In this document: positions 1 to 6,905 of the stretch, piece by piece | How positions within the stretch are numbered: position 1 is the first letter of the stretch | Layout: each line of letters starts with the position of its first letter | Source of the DNA: an uncultured Bacillota bacterium | GTDB lineage: Bacteria; Bacillota; Clostridia; Caldicoprobacterales; UBA3941 | Assembly (NCBI GenBank): GCA_937960725.1 | Contig: CALGOY010000272.1 | Coordinates: forward strand, 1 to 7,629 | DNA: 7,629 bases | Reading direction: 5' to 3' | Made by a program: the position numbers and the translations under genes | Notes under the pieces: generated by a model | The model's input: the letters and a program-made list of their open reading frames with translations, nothing else | What the model was told of the DNA's origin: nothing | Databases searched by the model: none

Positions 1-1008
1 AGAGGGAATAATATGATGGCTTCGCTTCCTGGAGCTTCCATTAAAATGGTTTCGCCAAGTATTATGTTTTTAACTATCTATTACTTAATTTTGTGGCTCA
101 TGTCTGAGGAAAAGCCGGCGTTTATAAAAAGACCGCTTCTATGGGCTGGCGGAGCTATAGCTTTATTGTTAGGCCTGGCATTTATAAAATATATATTGCC
201 TGTGCCGATGCAAATTGTATTCTTAGATGTAGGGCAGGGGGACTGCATATATATTAGAACCCCGGACAGGAAACATATATTGATTGATGGTGGTGGAAGG
301 CCGGAAGGTTTAGGCGATTTTGATGTGGGAGAGGATATTGTTGTACCTTTTCTTTTAAAAAATGGTATAGGCCGTTTAGATCTTGTGGTTATGTCCCACA
401 GCCATGACGACCACATTGGAGGGCTTATCCCCGTTGTTCGGGATATTAAAGTAGCTGCATTTATGGAATTTCCACCAAAAGATATTTCAGAAAACTATCT
501 GCAGTTAAAGGAATTAGTTAAACAGAAAGGTATAACTTGTATATATGCAGTACAGGGGCAAAGCTATCAAATAGGGAAAAAGGCATGGATAGACATATTG
601 TATCCCATGGAAGATCAGGCTAGACTTGAAAATATAGGAGGGGACAATGAGAATAATCGATCCCTTGTAATGAGGCTTAGCTATAAAAATACTTCTATAC
701 TCTTTACAGGAGATATAGAGAGAGAAGTGGAAGAGTATCTTTCAGATATTTATGATTTTGAGGTAGATATATTAAAGGTAGCTCACCATGGAAGCAGGAC
801 ATCTTCGACAGAGCCGTGGATCCAAATAATCGATCCGCAAATTGCAGTTATCCAGGTGGGAAGGAATATATTTGGCCATCCCCATCCCGAAGTGGAGGAA
901 AGGTTGCTAGAGCAGGGAGCTTCGGTATATAGAAGTGATAGGGATGGAGCGGTAATTTGTACTTTTATCAATGGAAAATGGAATGTATACACCATGGTAA
1001 ATGAATAA
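1..1008 (+). CDS. comEC: ComEC/Rec2 DNA-uptake channel, C-terminal part (5' end missing)
   Basis: This is the C-terminal part of the membrane protein that carries single-stranded DNA across the cytoplasmic membrane in natural transformation. The reading frame is open to base 1 (four codons before the ATG at 13), so that ATG is probably internal and the gene is cut by the contig end. Numbering from it: the LPGAS stretch and a hydrophobic segment at 14-30 look like the end of the ComEC competence domain. A second membrane segment lies at 43-64. Then comes a metallo-beta-lactamase fold with FLDVGQGD (70-77), the metal-binding HSHDDH (129-134), NNRSLVMRL (214-222), TGD (232-234), AHHGS (257-261) and GHPHP (288-292). 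The metal-binding residues look intact. In the family this domain is thought to degrade the non-transported strand. A stand-alone MBL hydrolase is less likely, given the upstream membrane segments and the open frame. comEA is not visible. No clear terminator follows. Confidence 0.88.
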   Translation, partial: RGNNMMASLPGASIKMVSPSIMFLTIYYLILWLMSEEKPAFIKRPLLWAGGAIALLLGLAFIKYILPVPMQIVFLDVGQGDCIYIRTPDRKHILIDGGGRPEGLGDFDVGEDIVVPFLLKNGIGRLDLVVMSHSHDDHIGGLIPVVRDIKVAAFMEFPPKDISENYLQLKELVKQKGITCIYAVQGQSYQIGKKAWIDILYPMEDQARLENIGGDNENNRSLVMRLSYKNTSILFTGDIEREVEEYLSDIYDFEVDILKVAHHGSRTSSTEPWIQIIDPQIAVIQVGRNIFGHPHPEVEERLLEQGASVYRSDRDGAVICTFINGKWNVYTMVNE

Positions 1009-1018
1009 AAGCTGAAAT

Positions 1019-1047
1019 TTGCATAGCTAATCGAAGGCATATATGAT
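1019..1047 (+). promoter_or_regulatory. Candidate sigma-A-type promoter for pgi
   Basis: A -35-like TTGCAT (1019-1024) is separated by 17 bases from a -10-like TATGAT (1042-1047, five of six consensus bases). Transcription would start near 1054 and give a leader of about 70 bases before pgi. The -35 box matches only three of six bases, so this is a weak call based on spacing and the -10 box. No terminator separates it from comEC, so read-through from comEC is also possible. Confidence 0.35.
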
Positions 1048-1111
1048 AAAATAATGACTAATCCTAATGAATTTAATACAAATACATAATTTAACTACAT
1101 AAGCCAATCGG

Positions 1112-1118
1112 AAAGGAG
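1112..1118 (+). promoter_or_regulatory. Ribosome binding site that fixes the pgi start
   Basis: AAAGGAG lies 8 bases before the ATG at 1127. The frame also has an upstream GTG at 1118, but its first base is the last G of this Shine-Dalgarno sequence, so it cannot be the start served by it. The pgi start is therefore the ATG at 1127. Confidence 0.8.
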
Positions 1119-1126
1119 TGCTTTTG

Positions 1127-2560
1127 ATGAAACGCTATACTGATAGCAGTTGGAAGGAATCCATGCGGCTATCTTTTGATTTTAACAACATGATGGCGGA
1201 GTTTATCGGCGAGGAAGGAATTCAGTGGGAGCAGATAAAAGCTCTAGACTCTAAGCTCAATGACGCTGCAGCTAAAATGGTAGAGAAGAGAAAAGCTGGA
1301 GATATGGAGTGGAGAGAACTGCCCTATAATCAGGATGAAGTAGTAGAGGATATATTAAAAACCGCTGCTGAGATTAAAGAGAAATTTGATAATTTTGTAG
1401 TATTGGGTATAGGAGGTTCAGCTCTTGGGCCCATCGCAGTTCATCAAGCTTTAAACCACCCATTTTATAATGAGCTGCCTAAGGAAAAACGGGGAGGCTG
1501 CCCAAAGTTCTATGTAATGGATAACGTAGATCCAGAGCGAATGAAAGCCCTTTTCGATGTAATAGATATTGAGAAGACATTATTTAACGTTATCACAAAA
1601 TCGGGCAGCACTTCTGAGACTATGGCACAATTTCTGCTAGTTGTCGATCTATTGAAAAACAAGTTAGGGGATAAATATAAAGAGCATATCATCGCTACAA
1701 CCGATAGAGAAAAGGGCAATTTGATAAAAATTGCTAAGGCGGAAGGCTTTAAGACCTATTATATACCCGCTGGAGTGGGAGGCCGTTTTTCTGAGCTATC
1801 ACCTGTAGGCTTGCTGCCCGCTGCAGTTTGTGGAATTGATATCAAAGAAATGCTGGCTGGAGCTGCATATATGGATGAGATAGTCAGCGAATCCGATGTG
1901 TATAAAAACCCTGCTTACATGGCGGCAACGCTTCAATTTATAGCCATGAAGTCAGGAAAGAATATATCGGTTATGATGCCCTACGCCGACTCCCTTAAAT
2001 ATATGGCAGATTGGTATGCGCAGCTGTGGGCTGAAAGCTTAGGCAAGAAATACGATCTTCAAGGTAATGAAGTATTTGTAGGGCAGACCCCTGTAAAAGC
2101 TTTAGGGGTGACAGATCAGCATTCTCAGATACAGCTTTATACCGAAGGACCTTTTGATAAGGTGATCACTTTCCTGACGGTAGGGCGGTATAGAACGGAA
2201 TTAGATATTCCTAAGGGATACGAAGACATTCCTGCTGTTTCTTTCCTAGGTGGACATACTTTCAATGAATTAATCCACGCTGAACAGATGGCAACGGAGT
2301 ATGCCTTGCTAAAAGCCAAAAGGCTTAACCGCACCATTCATCTCCCTGAAGTTAATGCATTTACGGGAGGACAGCTCCTATACTTTATGGAGGTAGAAAC
2401 AGCCTTTGCTGGAGAGCTGCTTAACATAAATGCCTTTGACCAGCCAGGGGTAGAAGAAGGTAAAAACGCTACTTATGCCCTATTAGGGCGACCTGGATAC
2501 GAGGAGAAAAAAGCGGAGCTGGATGCAAGGCCCAAAAAGGAAGAGCAGTATATTTTATAG
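1127..2560 (+). CDS. pgi: Glucose-6-phosphate isomerase
   Basis: A cytoplasmic enzyme interconverting glucose 6-phosphate and fructose 6-phosphate in glycolysis and gluconeogenesis. From the ATG at 1127 the product is 477 residues, close to the roughly 450-residue Bacillota form and shorter than the roughly 550-residue E. coli form. Visible motifs are the sugar-phosphate-binding GIGGSALGP (94-102) and SGSTSET (159-165), the first family signature AGVGGRFSELSPVG (215-228), ESLGK with the expected catalytic Glu (303-307), TDQHSQ (329-334), and the second signature around FDQPGVEEGK (437-446), whose final Lys is an active-site residue in the family. All key residues appear present and the gene looks intact. 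It follows comEC after 118 bases with its own RBS and is probably a single-gene unit, since a hairpin lies downstream. The identification is secure. Confidence 0.97.
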   Translation: MKRYTDSSWKESMRLSFDFNNMMAEFIGEEGIQWEQIKALDSKLNDAAAKMVEKRKAGDMEWRELPYNQDEVVEDILKTAAEIKEKFDNFVVLGIGGSALGPIAVHQALNHPFYNELPKEKRGGCPKFYVMDNVDPERMKALFDVIDIEKTLFNVITKSGSTSETMAQFLLVVDLLKNKLGDKYKEHIIATTDREKGNLIKIAKAEGFKTYYIPAGVGGRFSELSPVGLLPAAVCGIDIKEMLAGAAYMDEIVSESDVYKNPAYMAATLQFIAMKSGKNISVMMPYADSLKYMADWYAQLWAESLGKKYDLQGNEVFVGQTPVKALGVTDQHSQIQLYTEGPFDKVITFLTVGRYRTELDIPKGYEDIPAVSFLGGHTFNELIHAEQMATEYALLKAKRLNRTIHLPEVNAFTGGQLLYFMEVETAFAGELLNINAFDQPGVEEGKNATYALLGRPGYEEKKAELDARPKKEEQYIL

Positions 2561-2579
2561 ATTATTTGGAATAGTTGAT

Positions 2580-2609
2580 TTGATAATGTGAATGAACATA
2601 ATTTATAAA
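2580..2609 (+). promoter_or_regulatory. Candidate promoter for the small ORF and G1P dehydrogenase gene
   Basis: A -35-like TTGATA (2580-2585, five of six) and a -10-like TATAAA (2604-2609, five of six) are 18 bases apart. An overlapping alternative is TTGATT (2575-2580) and CATAAT (2597-2602) with a 16-base spacer. The start would fall near 2610-2616, just before the hairpin at 2623-2656, which would then sit at the 5' end of the transcript. The region is AT-rich, so chance matches are easy. Confidence 0.4.
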
Positions 2610-2622
2610 TAGTAAAGAATAA

Positions 2623-2661
2623 AGAAGGGAAGTTGATTTATATAGACTTCCCTTCTATTTT
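2623..2661 (+). terminator. Hairpin after pgi: terminator, or leader hairpin of the next unit
   Basis: A perfect 11-base-pair stem (2623-2633 with 2646-2656) encloses a 12-base loop and is followed by ATTTT. It lies 62 bases after the pgi stop and fits a rho-independent terminator, though the T-run is short. A candidate promoter just upstream would put the same hairpin at the start of the next transcript, so an attenuator or mRNA-stabilising role is also possible. Confidence 0.6.
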
Positions 2662-2684
2662 AGATATATTAAGGAGAGAGTATG

Positions 2685-2834
2685 ATGAATGAGAATTCTT
2701 TGTATAACTTTTTAAATCATGTATATTTAGGAAGCCAAGCTAGTCCTTCCATAAGAGATGGGGCCTATATACAATATGTAATGGAAAAGGCCAGGGAATC
2801 AAATAGATTAAAGCAGTGGGTTGATATTGAATAG
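2685..2834 (+). CDS. Small protein resembling the C-terminal tail of a Gfo/Idh/MocA oxidoreductase
   Basis: This is a 49-codon ORF. AAGGAG at 2671-2676 gives 8-base spacing to the ATG at 2685; an adjacent in-frame ATG at 2682 is only 5 bases away. An in-frame TAA at 2670-2672 closes the frame upstream, so it is not the end of a longer frame. The product has no signal peptide, membrane segment or cysteine. Its C-terminal half (ASPSIRDGAYIQYVMEKA, then ESNRLKQWVDI) resembles the last helix and strand of Gfo/Idh/MocA oxidoreductases, which often read like sPs.eDG..vQ.v...a..S....wv.i. No NAD-binding or catalytic part is present, so an enzyme activity is not expected. It may be a decayed gene remnant or a retained small protein. 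It ends 36 bases before the GTG of the G1P dehydrogenase gene and is probably co-transcribed with it. The resemblance is from memory of the family, not a search. Confidence 0.55.
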   Translation: MNENSLYNFLNHVYLGSQASPSIRDGAYIQYVMEKARESNRLKQWVDIE

Positions 2835-2855
2835 ATATTGAGTATAAGTGATTAT

Positions 2856-2863
2856 GAGGGGAG
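2856..2863 (+). promoter_or_regulatory. Ribosome binding site that fixes a GTG start
   Basis: GAGGGGAG ends 7 bases before the GTG at 2871. The frame also has a TTG at 2838, which has no usable site before it and nearly touches the stop of the preceding small ORF, and an ATG at 2880, whose spacing of 16 is too long. The GTG is the best start. Confidence 0.7.
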
Positions 2864-2870
2864 ATATACA

Positions 2871-4232
2871 GTGTCATATATGAAAAATTGGTCTACGATC
2901 ACACTTATTGAACTATTAGATAAAGATGGTATTAGATGCCATTGCGGAAAACTACATAAAGCCGATGTTAAAGAAGTATTAATCGAACACAATGCCTTAG
3001 TTCGTATACCGGATATTCTAGAAAAATATGGAGCACATCGGCCTTTTATCGTAGCCGATAAAAATACCTATTTTGCTGCTGGAAAGCGTGTATGCGACCT
3101 ACTTAATGATAAAGGCGTGGAATATTCAAGTTTCGTATTTCCCCAGGATAATGTTGAACCCGATGAATTTTCCGTTGGACAGGTGGTTATGAACTTTGAT
3201 TTCAGCTGCGACTTTATTATTGGAGTTGGTTCAGGAACGATCAATGATATCAGCAAGCTGGTTGCAAAACTAGCGGGATTAAAATATATGATAGTTGGGA
3301 CGGCTCCGTCTATGGACGGCTTTGCCTCTAGCACATCTTCGATGATCCGAAATAAGGTGAAAGTTTCCCTACCCAGCGCCTGTCCAGTGGCAATTGTCGC
3401 TGATATAGATATTCTCTGTAATGCACCCAAGAAATTGTTGCAGGCTGGATTTGGAGATTTATTGGCCAAATATATTAGCATTTGCGAATGGCGGATATCC
3501 CATCTAATTACGGGTGAATATTATTGTGAGGAAGTAGCAAATTTAGTTAGGCGTTCCTTGAAAAAGTCCGTTGAATCGGTAGATGGGCTTTTAAAGAGGG
3601 AGCCAGATGTGATCGTAAATATCATGGAGGGTTTGATACTAGCTGGAATAGCAATGAGCTATGCGGGGCTCTCCCGCCCTGCCTCCGGAATCGAACATTA
3701 TTTTTCCCATATATGGGATATGAGGGCGCTAAATGGCAAAAACAAAGCTGAACTTCATGGAATTCAGGTGGCTATAGGGACGGTGCTGTCCCTACAGATC
3801 TACGATATGATTAAGCAAATTGTACCCGATAGAAATAGAGCTCTTTCCTATGTGGATGGGTTTGAAATCAAAAAGTGGGAAGAATTCTTGTTAAATTTTT
3901 TAGGGGATAACGGAAAAGTGCTTATTGAATTAGAGAAAAAAGAAGGGAAGTATGATAGGCAGAAACACAGGGCTAGATTAGATATAATAATAGATAGCTG
4001 GCAAGAAATACTGGGGATTATATCTGAAGAATTGCCTGAGACATCGTATATAGTGGAGCTTCTTAAACTTATAGATGCCCCTGTAAAAGCAGGGGATATA
4101 GGGCTCTCAAGATGGGAAGTTAGAGATACATTTATCATAACAAAAGATATCCGCGACAAATACATAGCAAGCCGCCTGCTATGGGATTTAGGAATGCTTG
4201 AAGAAGTTGCTGACAGTTTGATAGCAGATTAA
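2871..4232 (+). CDS. sn-Glycerol-1-phosphate dehydrogenase-like enzyme (AraM/EgsA type)
   Basis: A cytoplasmic NAD(P)-dependent, metal-binding enzyme of the iron-alcohol-dehydrogenase fold. The family reduces dihydroxyacetone phosphate to sn-glycerol 1-phosphate, the backbone of archaeal lipids and, in Bacillales, of heptaprenylglyceryl phosphate. From the GTG the product is 453 residues, longer than B. subtilis AraM (about 394). Visible features: an N-terminal CHCGKLH (23-29), the nucleotide-binding GVGSGTINDISK (118-129), TAPSMDGFAS (144-153), and three likely metal ligands: Asp196 in GFGD, His276 in GIEHYFSH and His296 in ELHGIQ. All three are present, so it is probably active. The region after about 330 is a helical extension ending in a typical GLSRWEVRD segment. 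No arabinose genes are near, unlike B. subtilis araM. A small ORF precedes it by 36 bases and a sodC-like gene follows by 75 with no terminator between. Glycerol dehydrogenase or another polyol dehydrogenase is the main alternative. Confidence 0.85.
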   Translation: MSYMKNWSTITLIELLDKDGIRCHCGKLHKADVKEVLIEHNALVRIPDILEKYGAHRPFIVADKNTYFAAGKRVCDLLNDKGVEYSSFVFPQDNVEPDEFSVGQVVMNFDFSCDFIIGVGSGTINDISKLVAKLAGLKYMIVGTAPSMDGFASSTSSMIRNKVKVSLPSACPVAIVADIDILCNAPKKLLQAGFGDLLAKYISICEWRISHLITGEYYCEEVANLVRRSLKKSVESVDGLLKREPDVIVNIMEGLILAGIAMSYAGLSRPASGIEHYFSHIWDMRALNGKNKAELHGIQVAIGTVLSLQIYDMIKQIVPDRNRALSYVDGFEIKKWEEFLLNFLGDNGKVLIELEKKEGKYDRQKHRARLDIIIDSWQEILGIISEELPETSYIVELLKLIDAPVKAGDIGLSRWEVRDTFIITKDIRDKYIASRLLWDLGMLEEVADSLIAD

Positions 4233-4294
4233 AGGCTACTGCATATTATATAAATAAGGATATATAGACGATAAAAGTAAGGATATTGCATAAT

Positions 4295-4300
4295 AGGAGG
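4295..4300 (+). promoter_or_regulatory. Ribosome binding site of the sodC-like gene
   Basis: A perfect AGGAGG sits 7 bases before the ATG at 4308. An out-of-frame ATG at 4304 is only 3 bases away and opens a frame that stops after about 40 codons, so it is not the start. Confidence 0.75.
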
Positions 4301-4307
4301 AATATGT

Positions 4308-4826
4308 ATGAGGAGAGCCCGTTATTATATGTATGCAGAAAAAATTCCAAGCTATCCACAATATCGCAGAGCAGTAGCCTATATAAGGGGAGGCCCTTTG
4401 GCACCGGGAATTCGGGGAGTTGCTTATTTTGACGATGTACCCGGAGGATGCAGGGTTTGTGTGCAGGTTAGGGGGCTGCCTTCGTACAAACCTGCAGATG
4501 GAAAAAATCCACCGGTTGGTCCCCATGGCTTCCATATCCATGAATTTGGCAACTGTGAGGTAGGTGATCCAGAAAATCCGTTCCAATCGGCGGGAGCGCA
4601 TTGGAATCCAGATAACCAGCCCCATGGAAATCATGCTGGGGATTTTCCCGTTTTGTTTTCCAATAATGGATTTGCTTGGATGTGTTTTTTTACAAACAGA
4701 TTTAGAGCAAGGGATGTTGTTGGCAAATCGGTTATTATCCATCAGAATCCAGATGACTATAGAACTCAGCCAGATGGAAATGCAGGCAAGCGTCTAGCTT
4801 GCGGGGTAATACAGTGGATGGGTTAA
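4308..4826 (+). CDS. Cu/Zn superoxide dismutase family protein without signal peptide
   Basis: A 172-residue member of the SodC family, whose members convert superoxide to oxygen and hydrogen peroxide. The full metal-site set can be read: His76 and His78 in GFHIHEFGNC, His98 in AGAHWNP (the bridging position), His106, His109 and Asp112 in PHGNHAGD, and His145 in VIIHQNPDDY. The disulfide pair is probably Cys83 and Cys165 (RLACGVI), and Arg162 matches the active-site arginine that guides superoxide. The protein therefore looks catalytically competent. Most bacterial SodC proteins are periplasmic or lipoproteins, but this one begins with a charged, non-hydrophobic stretch, and an in-frame TAA at 4278-4280 leaves no room for a longer leader. 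It is predicted to be cytoplasmic. It may share a transcript with the G1P dehydrogenase gene 75 bases upstream and is followed by a hairpin. Family membership is secure; activity and location are inferred. Confidence 0.9.
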   Translation: MRRARYYMYAEKIPSYPQYRRAVAYIRGGPLAPGIRGVAYFDDVPGGCRVCVQVRGLPSYKPADGKNPPVGPHGFHIHEFGNCEVGDPENPFQSAGAHWNPDNQPHGNHAGDFPVLFSNNGFAWMCFFTNRFRARDVVGKSVIIHQNPDDYRTQPDGNAGKRLACGVIQWMG

Positions 4827-4833
4827 AATTTTA

Positions 4834-4868
4834 AATCCTCTTCATTGCTAATGGAGAGGATTATTTCT
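4834..4868 (+). terminator. Rho-independent terminator after the sodC-like gene
   Basis: A 12-base-pair stem (4834-4845 with 4851-4862, one G-U pair) with a 5-base loop is followed by a T-rich but interrupted stretch, ATTTCTT. It begins 7 bases after the stop codon and separates this gene from recQ. Confidence 0.7.
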
Positions 4869-4944
4869 TGATATTTAAACCTTCTGATTTGTCAATTTTC
4901 TATAAAATTTGCATGAATTAAGTAGCAATATGGCAATTTAGCGG

Positions 4945-4953
4945 TGGTATTAT
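4945..4953 (+). promoter_or_regulatory. Candidate extended -10 promoter for recQ
   Basis: TGGTATTAT fits the extended -10 pattern TGnTATAAT with one mismatch. No good -35 box lies 16-18 bases upstream, which extended -10 promoters can tolerate. The start would be near 4960, giving a leader of about 50 bases. The rest of the 181-base spacer (4827-5007) shows only the terminator and no leader peptide or riboswitch that I can recognise. Confidence 0.3.
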
Positions 4954-5007
4954 TGATTTATACGAGAAAAAGCTGTAAACTGGTAGTAATAGAAGGAGTA
5001 GTAGTAT

Positions 5008-6810
5008 ATGACTAATCAATTACCAATTACAGAGCTATATTTGAAAAAGTATTTTGGTTATGATAAGTTTCGTCCTGGTCAGCGGGAGGTTATTGACAGT
5101 ATTCTTGCTGGAAAAAATACTATTGCCATATTTCCAACTGGCGGAGGAAAGTCTATATGTTATCAGATTCCTGCCCTCATACTTCCAGGGACTACAGTTG
5201 TAATATCTCCCCTGATTTCGTTGATGAAAGATCAGGTAGATGAGTTAATAGAGCGTAGAATATCAGCCACTTATATAAACAGCATTCTTTCGGATTGGGA
5301 AGTAGAGAGAAGAGTTAAGAATATGGAAGAAGGGCAATATAAGATAGTATACATTGCCCCCGAAAGGTTCTATTCCGAATCTTTTTTAGAAGCGTTATCT
5401 AAGATTAATATATCCTTTGTGGCTATAGACGAGGCTCATTGTATATCCCAATGGGGTCACAATTTTAGGCCTGCCTATTTAAAGATTAAAGATCTTATTA
5501 ACTACGTAGGTAATCCTGTGGTCGGGGCTTTTACAGCGACTGCAAATAAAAGGGTACAGGAGGATATATGTAAGCTACTGGGGCTTTCTGATTACAGGAT
5601 CTTTGTAGCGAGTTTTGACAGACCGAATCTGGAGTTTAAGGTAGAAAATACAGAGGATAAAAAACGGTATATTTTAAACTATATTAAGAAGAACCCCAAT
5701 AAGTCGGGCATCATATATGCTGCTACTAGGGGTAAGGTAGAAGAGCTTTACGATATGCTGAGAATGCGAGGGGTTGCTGTTGGCATGTACCATGCAGGCC
5801 TCAGCAATGAAACCCGAAGCCGCACTCAAGATGCTTTTCTGCAGGATAAGATTAAGGTAATGGTTGCCACCAATGCATTCGGCATGGGGATTAATAAAAG
5901 CAATGTTCGGTATATCATTCACTACAATATGCCAAAGTCTCTGGAAAACTACTATCAAGAAGCCGGCCGAGCAGGCAGGGATGGGAAAAAAGCTTATTGT
6001 ATATTGCTTTATTCGGAGGATGATTATCGATTAAACCGATATATGATAGAGGGCAACTATCCTCCAATAAAACTGGTGGAGCGGATGTATAATCGGGTTA
6101 GAAGAGCCGGAGCTAGAGGAGTTTCTCAAGAGCTGCTATTGAGAAGCAGAAAGATAGATAGGCGTACTTTACAGAGCTGCCTGCGAAAGCTGTTTGAATA
6201 TAACTATGTGGAAGTTAGAAACGGCATTGTTTATGCAACTTTAGATAGGAAGATGGAATTAACTCAAGAAGAGATTAACTTCCATCAGGAAGTAGAAATA
6301 GATAAATTGGATAAAATCAGGGAGTATTGTCAAGGCGATAGATGCCTCAGGTATTTCATATTGGAATATTTCAATGAAACACCTAGCTTTGATAAATGCG
6401 GCAACTGCACTGTTTGTGCTAGCAGTATTTTAGAAGAGCTGGACGAAGAGGCTCTAGACAACCTGCTAGAGGGAATTTTTCAAATGAGTACAGAACCAGG
6501 GCACATAGATGAAGTAGATGAAGAACCGGAAGAAAAAGATAGAGATATAGATAAAGGCCTATTTAAACGGCTTAAGCAGCTAAGGAATAGAATATCCCAC
6601 GAGGTAGGAGAGCCGGACAGCATGATATTCGATGATGCTACCTTGGAGAGGATTGCGGATGTGAAGCCGCTGACCAAAAAGCAGCTGCTGGGAATTAGCA
6701 ATGTAGGTTCTGTACAGGTAGAAAGTTTCGGCGATGAAATTATTAAGGAAATCCATAAATATTTATATCTGAACAAAGACACAGATGAAACAGAGGGAGA
6801 GCAGATTTAG
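5008..6810 (+). CDS. recQ: ATP-dependent DNA helicase RecQ
   Basis: A 600-residue 3'-5' superfamily 2 DNA helicase acting in recombination and replication-fork repair. AAGGAG (4993-4998) lies 9 bases before the ATG. Helicase motifs in order: motif 0 FGYDKFRPGQ (16-25), Walker A TGGGKS (44-49), DEAH (141-144) followed by the RecQ aromatic-rich loop CISQWGHNFRP (145-155), motif III FTATA (175-179), motif V ATNAFGMGINK (287-297), and motif VI QEAGRAGRDG (317-326). Residues about 353-410 look like a winged-helix-type segment. A zinc module follows with Cys446, Cys464, Cys467 and Cys470, then an acidic linker (about 476-515) and an HRDC-like domain (about 518-586) that helps bind DNA. There is no room for the usual winged helix between the zinc module and HRDC. 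All catalytic motifs are intact. It has its own RBS between two terminators and is probably monocistronic. Confidence 0.95.
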   Translation: MTNQLPITELYLKKYFGYDKFRPGQREVIDSILAGKNTIAIFPTGGGKSICYQIPALILPGTTVVISPLISLMKDQVDELIERRISATYINSILSDWEVERRVKNMEEGQYKIVYIAPERFYSESFLEALSKINISFVAIDEAHCISQWGHNFRPAYLKIKDLINYVGNPVVGAFTATANKRVQEDICKLLGLSDYRIFVASFDRPNLEFKVENTEDKKRYILNYIKKNPNKSGIIYAATRGKVEELYDMLRMRGVAVGMYHAGLSNETRSRTQDAFLQDKIKVMVATNAFGMGINKSNVRYIIHYNMPKSLENYYQEAGRAGRDGKKAYCILLYSEDDYRLNRYMIEGNYPPIKLVERMYNRVRRAGARGVSQELLLRSRKIDRRTLQSCLRKLFEYNYVEVRNGIVYATLDRKMELTQEEINFHQEVEIDKLDKIREYCQGDRCLRYFILEYFNETPSFDKCGNCTVCASSILEELDEEALDNLLEGIFQMSTEPGHIDEVDEEPEEKDRDIDKGLFKRLKQLRNRISHEVGEPDSMIFDDATLERIADVKPLTKKQLLGISNVGSVQVESFGDEIIKEIHKYLYLNKDTDETEGEQI

Positions 6811-6849
6811 TTGAATGAATAAGTGCTATAAAAAGCTTAAAGTAATATG

Positions 6850-6891
6850 ATACCTCCAAAGTAGACAATTATCTACTAGGAGGTATTTTTT
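6850..6891 (+). terminator. Rho-independent terminator after recQ
   Basis: The outer stem 6850-6857 pairs with 6879-6886 (8 bp), and an inner stem 6860-6865 pairs with 6872-6877 (6 bp) across a small internal loop; the apical loop is CAATTA. A run of six T follows (6886-6891). This is a strong terminator for recQ. Read on the other strand the hairpin is not followed by a T-run, so it probably stops the convergent gene less efficiently. Confidence 0.85.
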
Positions 6892-6905
6892 AATTAAAAA
6901 GATTA

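Noticed and set aside
13..15. The ATG at 13 as the true start of a stand-alone MBL-fold protein
   Set aside because: The frame is open to base 1, no convincing RBS precedes it, and the following membrane segments match the end of the ComEC competence domain.
1118..1126. An earlier GTG start for pgi adding three residues
   Set aside because: The GTG begins on the last base of the Shine-Dalgarno sequence; the ATG at 1127 has ideal spacing.
3775..3794. A 7-bp inverted repeat with GGGAC/GTCCC arms and a 6-base loop inside the G1P dehydrogenase gene, resembling short GGGACGG-type palindromes scattered in some Clostridia genomes
   Set aside because: It encodes family-typical residues (AIGTVLSL, just after the metal-binding ELHG), so it is better explained as coding sequence than as an inserted repeat. 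Only one copy is in this window.
4233..4307. A separate promoter or terminator between the G1P dehydrogenase gene and the sodC-like gene
   Set aside because: The spacer is AT-rich and has TATTAT- and TATAAA-like stretches, but no -35 box at a suitable distance and no stable hairpin. A short TAAGGATAT direct repeat is probably chance.
4236..4742. A 168-codon open frame on the minus strand opposite the sodC-like gene
   Set aside because: It is opposite a clear Cu/Zn SOD gene with all ligands conserved, its product has no recognisable motif and it has low-complexity, Cys/Ile/Ser-rich composition typical of an antisense shadow.
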